Positions 62,901 through 64,000 of a stretch of DNA of 64,000 nucleotides are shown here, piece after piece (the first letter of the stretch is position 1; each line of letters opens with the position of its first letter). A program made the translations under genes and the position numbers. This DNA is from Pontibacter burrus. GTDB lineage: Bacteria; Bacteroidota; Bacteroidia; Cytophagales; Hymenobacteraceae. The notes below the pieces were generated by a model. That model made no database searches and was not told the origin of the DNA. It saw nothing but the letters and a program-made list of their open reading frames with translations. Location: positions 124,001 through 188,000 of the forward strand of contig NZ_JAAGWD010000007.1 in NCBI RefSeq assembly GCF_010686685.1, in the 5' to 3' direction.

Positions 62901-63336
62901 CACCATCGGTATTGGAATCGCCGAGCGGCATGATGCGGTATGTATAGTTTGCCGGGTGTGTAGTTGCTGTAACCGTGTTGCTATATACAGTTGCTGAACC
63001 ATTTGTGGCCTTTATGCGGTAGTGCAGTGTTTCGGAGTAGCCAAGGCTGCTATGCCTGAAAGTGGTTGCACTACCAGACAATGTAGCCAGTGTGGTAAAA
63101 GGTGCTCCCGGCAGTTTGCTATATTCTACAGTGTATTGCGTTGCGCCTGCATTGGTCCAGGTCAGGTAAATAGTTCCTGCCATGCTCGGATTTGCCGTTA
63201 ACCGGGGCACATCAAGCACTCTGCCAGGATATACGATTCCGGAGCCGGCGCTCTTATTAGCATGTGCTGTTACAACTGATATAAGGCTTAGCAAGACGAG
63301 CAAGTACTGCCATCTGATAAGGTAAGGGTGAGCCAT
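59962..63336 (-). CDS. Large SGNH-hydrolase and Ig-repeat protein with type B T9SS signal
   Basis: The 1124-residue protein has a signal peptide, an FN3 domain (about 40-130), an SGNH/GDSL hydrolase (132-365: IMPLGDSNTDGG with Ser141, GTN with Asn242, DYLHPN with Asp341 and His344), and several Ig-like adhesin repeats (about 370-900, TPPKPPVIVAVSEDRG-type). A gliding-type C-terminal domain (about 1030-1124, VNAFSPDGDGINDTWVVPEL) ends it. The catalytic set is complete, so it can be an acyl esterase acting on surface polysaccharide. The adjacent PorP/SprF gene and the nearby MBOAT acyltransferase support this. Confidence 0.85.
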   Translation of the reverse strand: MAHPYLIRWQYLLVLLSLISVVTAHANKSAGSGIVYPGRVLDVPRLTANPSMAGTIYLTWTNAGATQYTVEYSKLPGAPFTTLATLSGSATTFRHSSLGYSETLHYRIKATNGSATVYSNTVTATTHPANYTYRIMPLGDSNTDGGSGAIPRNDRVGYRNELYRLLRSGSFSVDMVGSEVSGSNSVTAFRRQNGYDPDLNHAGFGGAKNFEIVTLLQSGKNGGGPYLDQYNPDIVLLHIGTNSLGYSQNITELEGILNEIDAYERRSGREVTVVLARIIKQCTDCGANQGDVDWDNVNTADYNRRMSTMAARRQAAGDRLVLVDMSEDAGIIYSMHADMEDYLHPNASGFAKMAQIWFGAVKALLTPTDTHAPETQITAVPETLTNNRSATFRFASNELGVTYQASLNGAAFTDVSNPVTFQNISDGRHTLRVRAVDAAGNTDATPASFTWTIDATPPKPPVIVAVSEDRGPVADDGITSDNTLQLKGTAEAEATIAVTRVGTGVIGTTRASATGAWIFSYENTALQDGSYSFTAAAADSLGNTSPASERFAVTIDQKAPTATIATTATSPINKAFQIQISFSEAVYGLQASDFKLSNGTLSNLQQKDQANYTATVTPTTDGNISVQLLAAKLTDLAGNANQISNTLQFIVDITRPTVTIASEAAAIVNTDFDVTITFSEAANGFAREDITVENGSIASFRKVDDANYAATVKATGQGKVSITIVADVATDAASNGNEPSNTLTRTFDSVAPAGYAVAFTVQQVNVTNQNQVGLTISGGESGATYNYSISSANGGNAVTGTGKLTGTTLTITGLNLTDLKDGILTASVNLTDEAGNRGEAATTQVEKVTRDIAAVTPSGEISVPFNTAFEALNLPLKVQVTYTSGEQEYLDVTWEPGNYNRIVAGIYMLSGNLALANKTTNFGNRKGTIQVTVEPNQSPTELTISNSTFKPDAEPVDVLATLATQDPDDDQFTYELVAGEGDTHNTYFALAGNELYLVSNKGLSGITNFSIRVRTTDQYRNSIERTFMLTKLPYDPNKITLVNAFSPDGDGINDTWVVPELRFYDKVEITVLDRSGVRLFHTTNPESGWDGRIRNGDVQAGPYYYIIQIKDIDLVKKGVLTVLK

Positions 63337-63677
63337 GAATGCTGTTGGTTATATCCAAATTTCAATGAATCCTATAAACGACGATATATCCATAAAGTTT
63401 TATAATTAAATACTCTAATTATCATTAATAAAACATAGTTTAAGCTATTATATTCCTATTCCAAGTTTCTTTTACTTCGTATATATCCATATTTACCAGA
63501 ACATATATTCCGGTAAAAAAATATAATCCGTAACACCCAACCTTTTTATCGGATAGCTATATAATAAAAAGAGAGATGGCTTCGCCGTCCGGCTTTGCTT
63601 TAACGTGTTGGCACCTACACACGTGCATAAGTAAAGAGTGAGAAAAAGGCACCTGAACAACCTGTTAAGCCGATATT
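63337..63677. other. 341-base divergent spacer
   Basis: AT-rich sequence between the large SGNH gene (minus) and the MBOAT gene (plus). It lacks CTATAG and repeat cassettes. The stretch cacctacacacgtg at about 63609-63622 is a minor oddity. Promoters for both genes should lie here. Confidence 0.35.
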
Positions 63678-64000
63678 ATGTTATTTAACTCTACTGAATT
63701 CTTATTCTTTTTCCCGGTAGTAGTTACACTCTATTTCCTTACTCCGGCAAATAGAAGGTGGATCATCTTGTTGCTGGCCAGTTACTACTTTTACATGTCC
63801 TGGAAGCCAGCCTATACCATTATTCTGGTTATCTCTACCCTGATAGACTACTTTTGTGGTCGTGCGATGGGCCGATACTCTGATGAGGAGAAACATAAAA
63901 GAAAGCCTATCCTTTACATCTCGCTGATATCCAACCTGGGCATATTAGGCCTCTTTAAATACTACAATTTTTTTAACAACAGTGCAAGACAGCTGGCAGA
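63678..64000 (+). CDS. MBOAT-family O-acyltransferase, 5' part
   Basis: The first 107 residues are present; the gene continues past the window. MLFNSTEFLFFFPVVVTLYF then WIILLLASYYFYMSWKPAYT and IDYFCGRAMG match the N terminus of AlgI-like MBOAT proteins, which transfer acyl groups (often acetyl) to exported polysaccharides. These are usually about 470-500 residues long, with an active His later in the protein. It is probably part of the modification of the capsule made by the 35-48 kb locus. Confidence 0.8.
   Translation, partial: MLFNSTEFLFFFPVVVTLYFLTPANRRWIILLLASYYFYMSWKPAYTIILVISTLIDYFCGRAMGRYSDEEKHKRKPILYISLISNLGILGLFKYYNFFNNSARQLA

Overview
The window looks like chromosome of a Bacteroidota member of the order Cytophagales, most like Hymenobacteraceae such as Pontibacter. 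This rests on type IX secretion C-terminal sorting domains, a PorP/SprF protein, BY-kinase type capsule export, DKNYY, DUF4403, DUF6644 and DUF4345 families, and promoters with a TAnnTTTG -7 element. GC content is moderate, and I saw no tRNA, rRNA, CRISPR array, prophage or intact insertion sequence.

Layout: 1-1.7 kb is a decayed zone with a broken REP-associated tyrosine transposase (RAYT), at least seven short palindromic REP units and a truncated AHSA1-type gene. 1.7-13 kb holds housekeeping and envelope genes: a YceI lipoprotein, a Crp/Fnr regulator with a DUF4345 protein, a cytochrome c, a broken DUF6644 gene, a bestrophin-like protein, a matrixin protease, a macrolide phosphotransferase and a transglutaminase. 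13-16.2 kb holds a glycogen-phosphorylase-like protein and a Mug DNA glycosylase. 16.4-23.1 kb is a complete ebo operon (eboABCDEF), a conserved metabolite-traffic cluster. 23-28.9 kb carries small stress-type or hypothetical genes, including a Tyr/Arg/Gly/Ser-rich protein and an AT-rich DKNYY lipoprotein. 29-33.7 kb has hemN, hemJ and small genes. 34.5-48.4 kb is a capsule/exopolysaccharide locus (deacetylase, Wza-like exporter, Wzc-like tyrosine kinase, flippase, polymerase, five glycosyltransferases, beta-helix protein). 49-63.3 kb encodes large type IX-secreted multidomain proteins and a PorP/SprF partner. The right edge cuts an MBOAT O-acyltransferase.

The strongest signal outside the genes is a highly iterated palindrome, AACTATAGTT (core CTATAG). 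I count about 120 core copies by eye, where roughly 15-20 would be expected by composition. They lie in both genes and spacers, and the half-site AACTAT also sits directly on several start codons. The motif is missing from two stretches: one around the DKNYY gene through hemN, and the 3.4-kb T9SS gene at 49.0-52.5 kb.

A second layer is a composite repeat cassette. Four copies of a ~295-bp element (R1) lie in four intergenic regions, each with the same ordered companion repeats, and R1 copy B looks like a chimera of the other variants. I know of no published description of either the palindrome or the cassette in this group, but I could not search.
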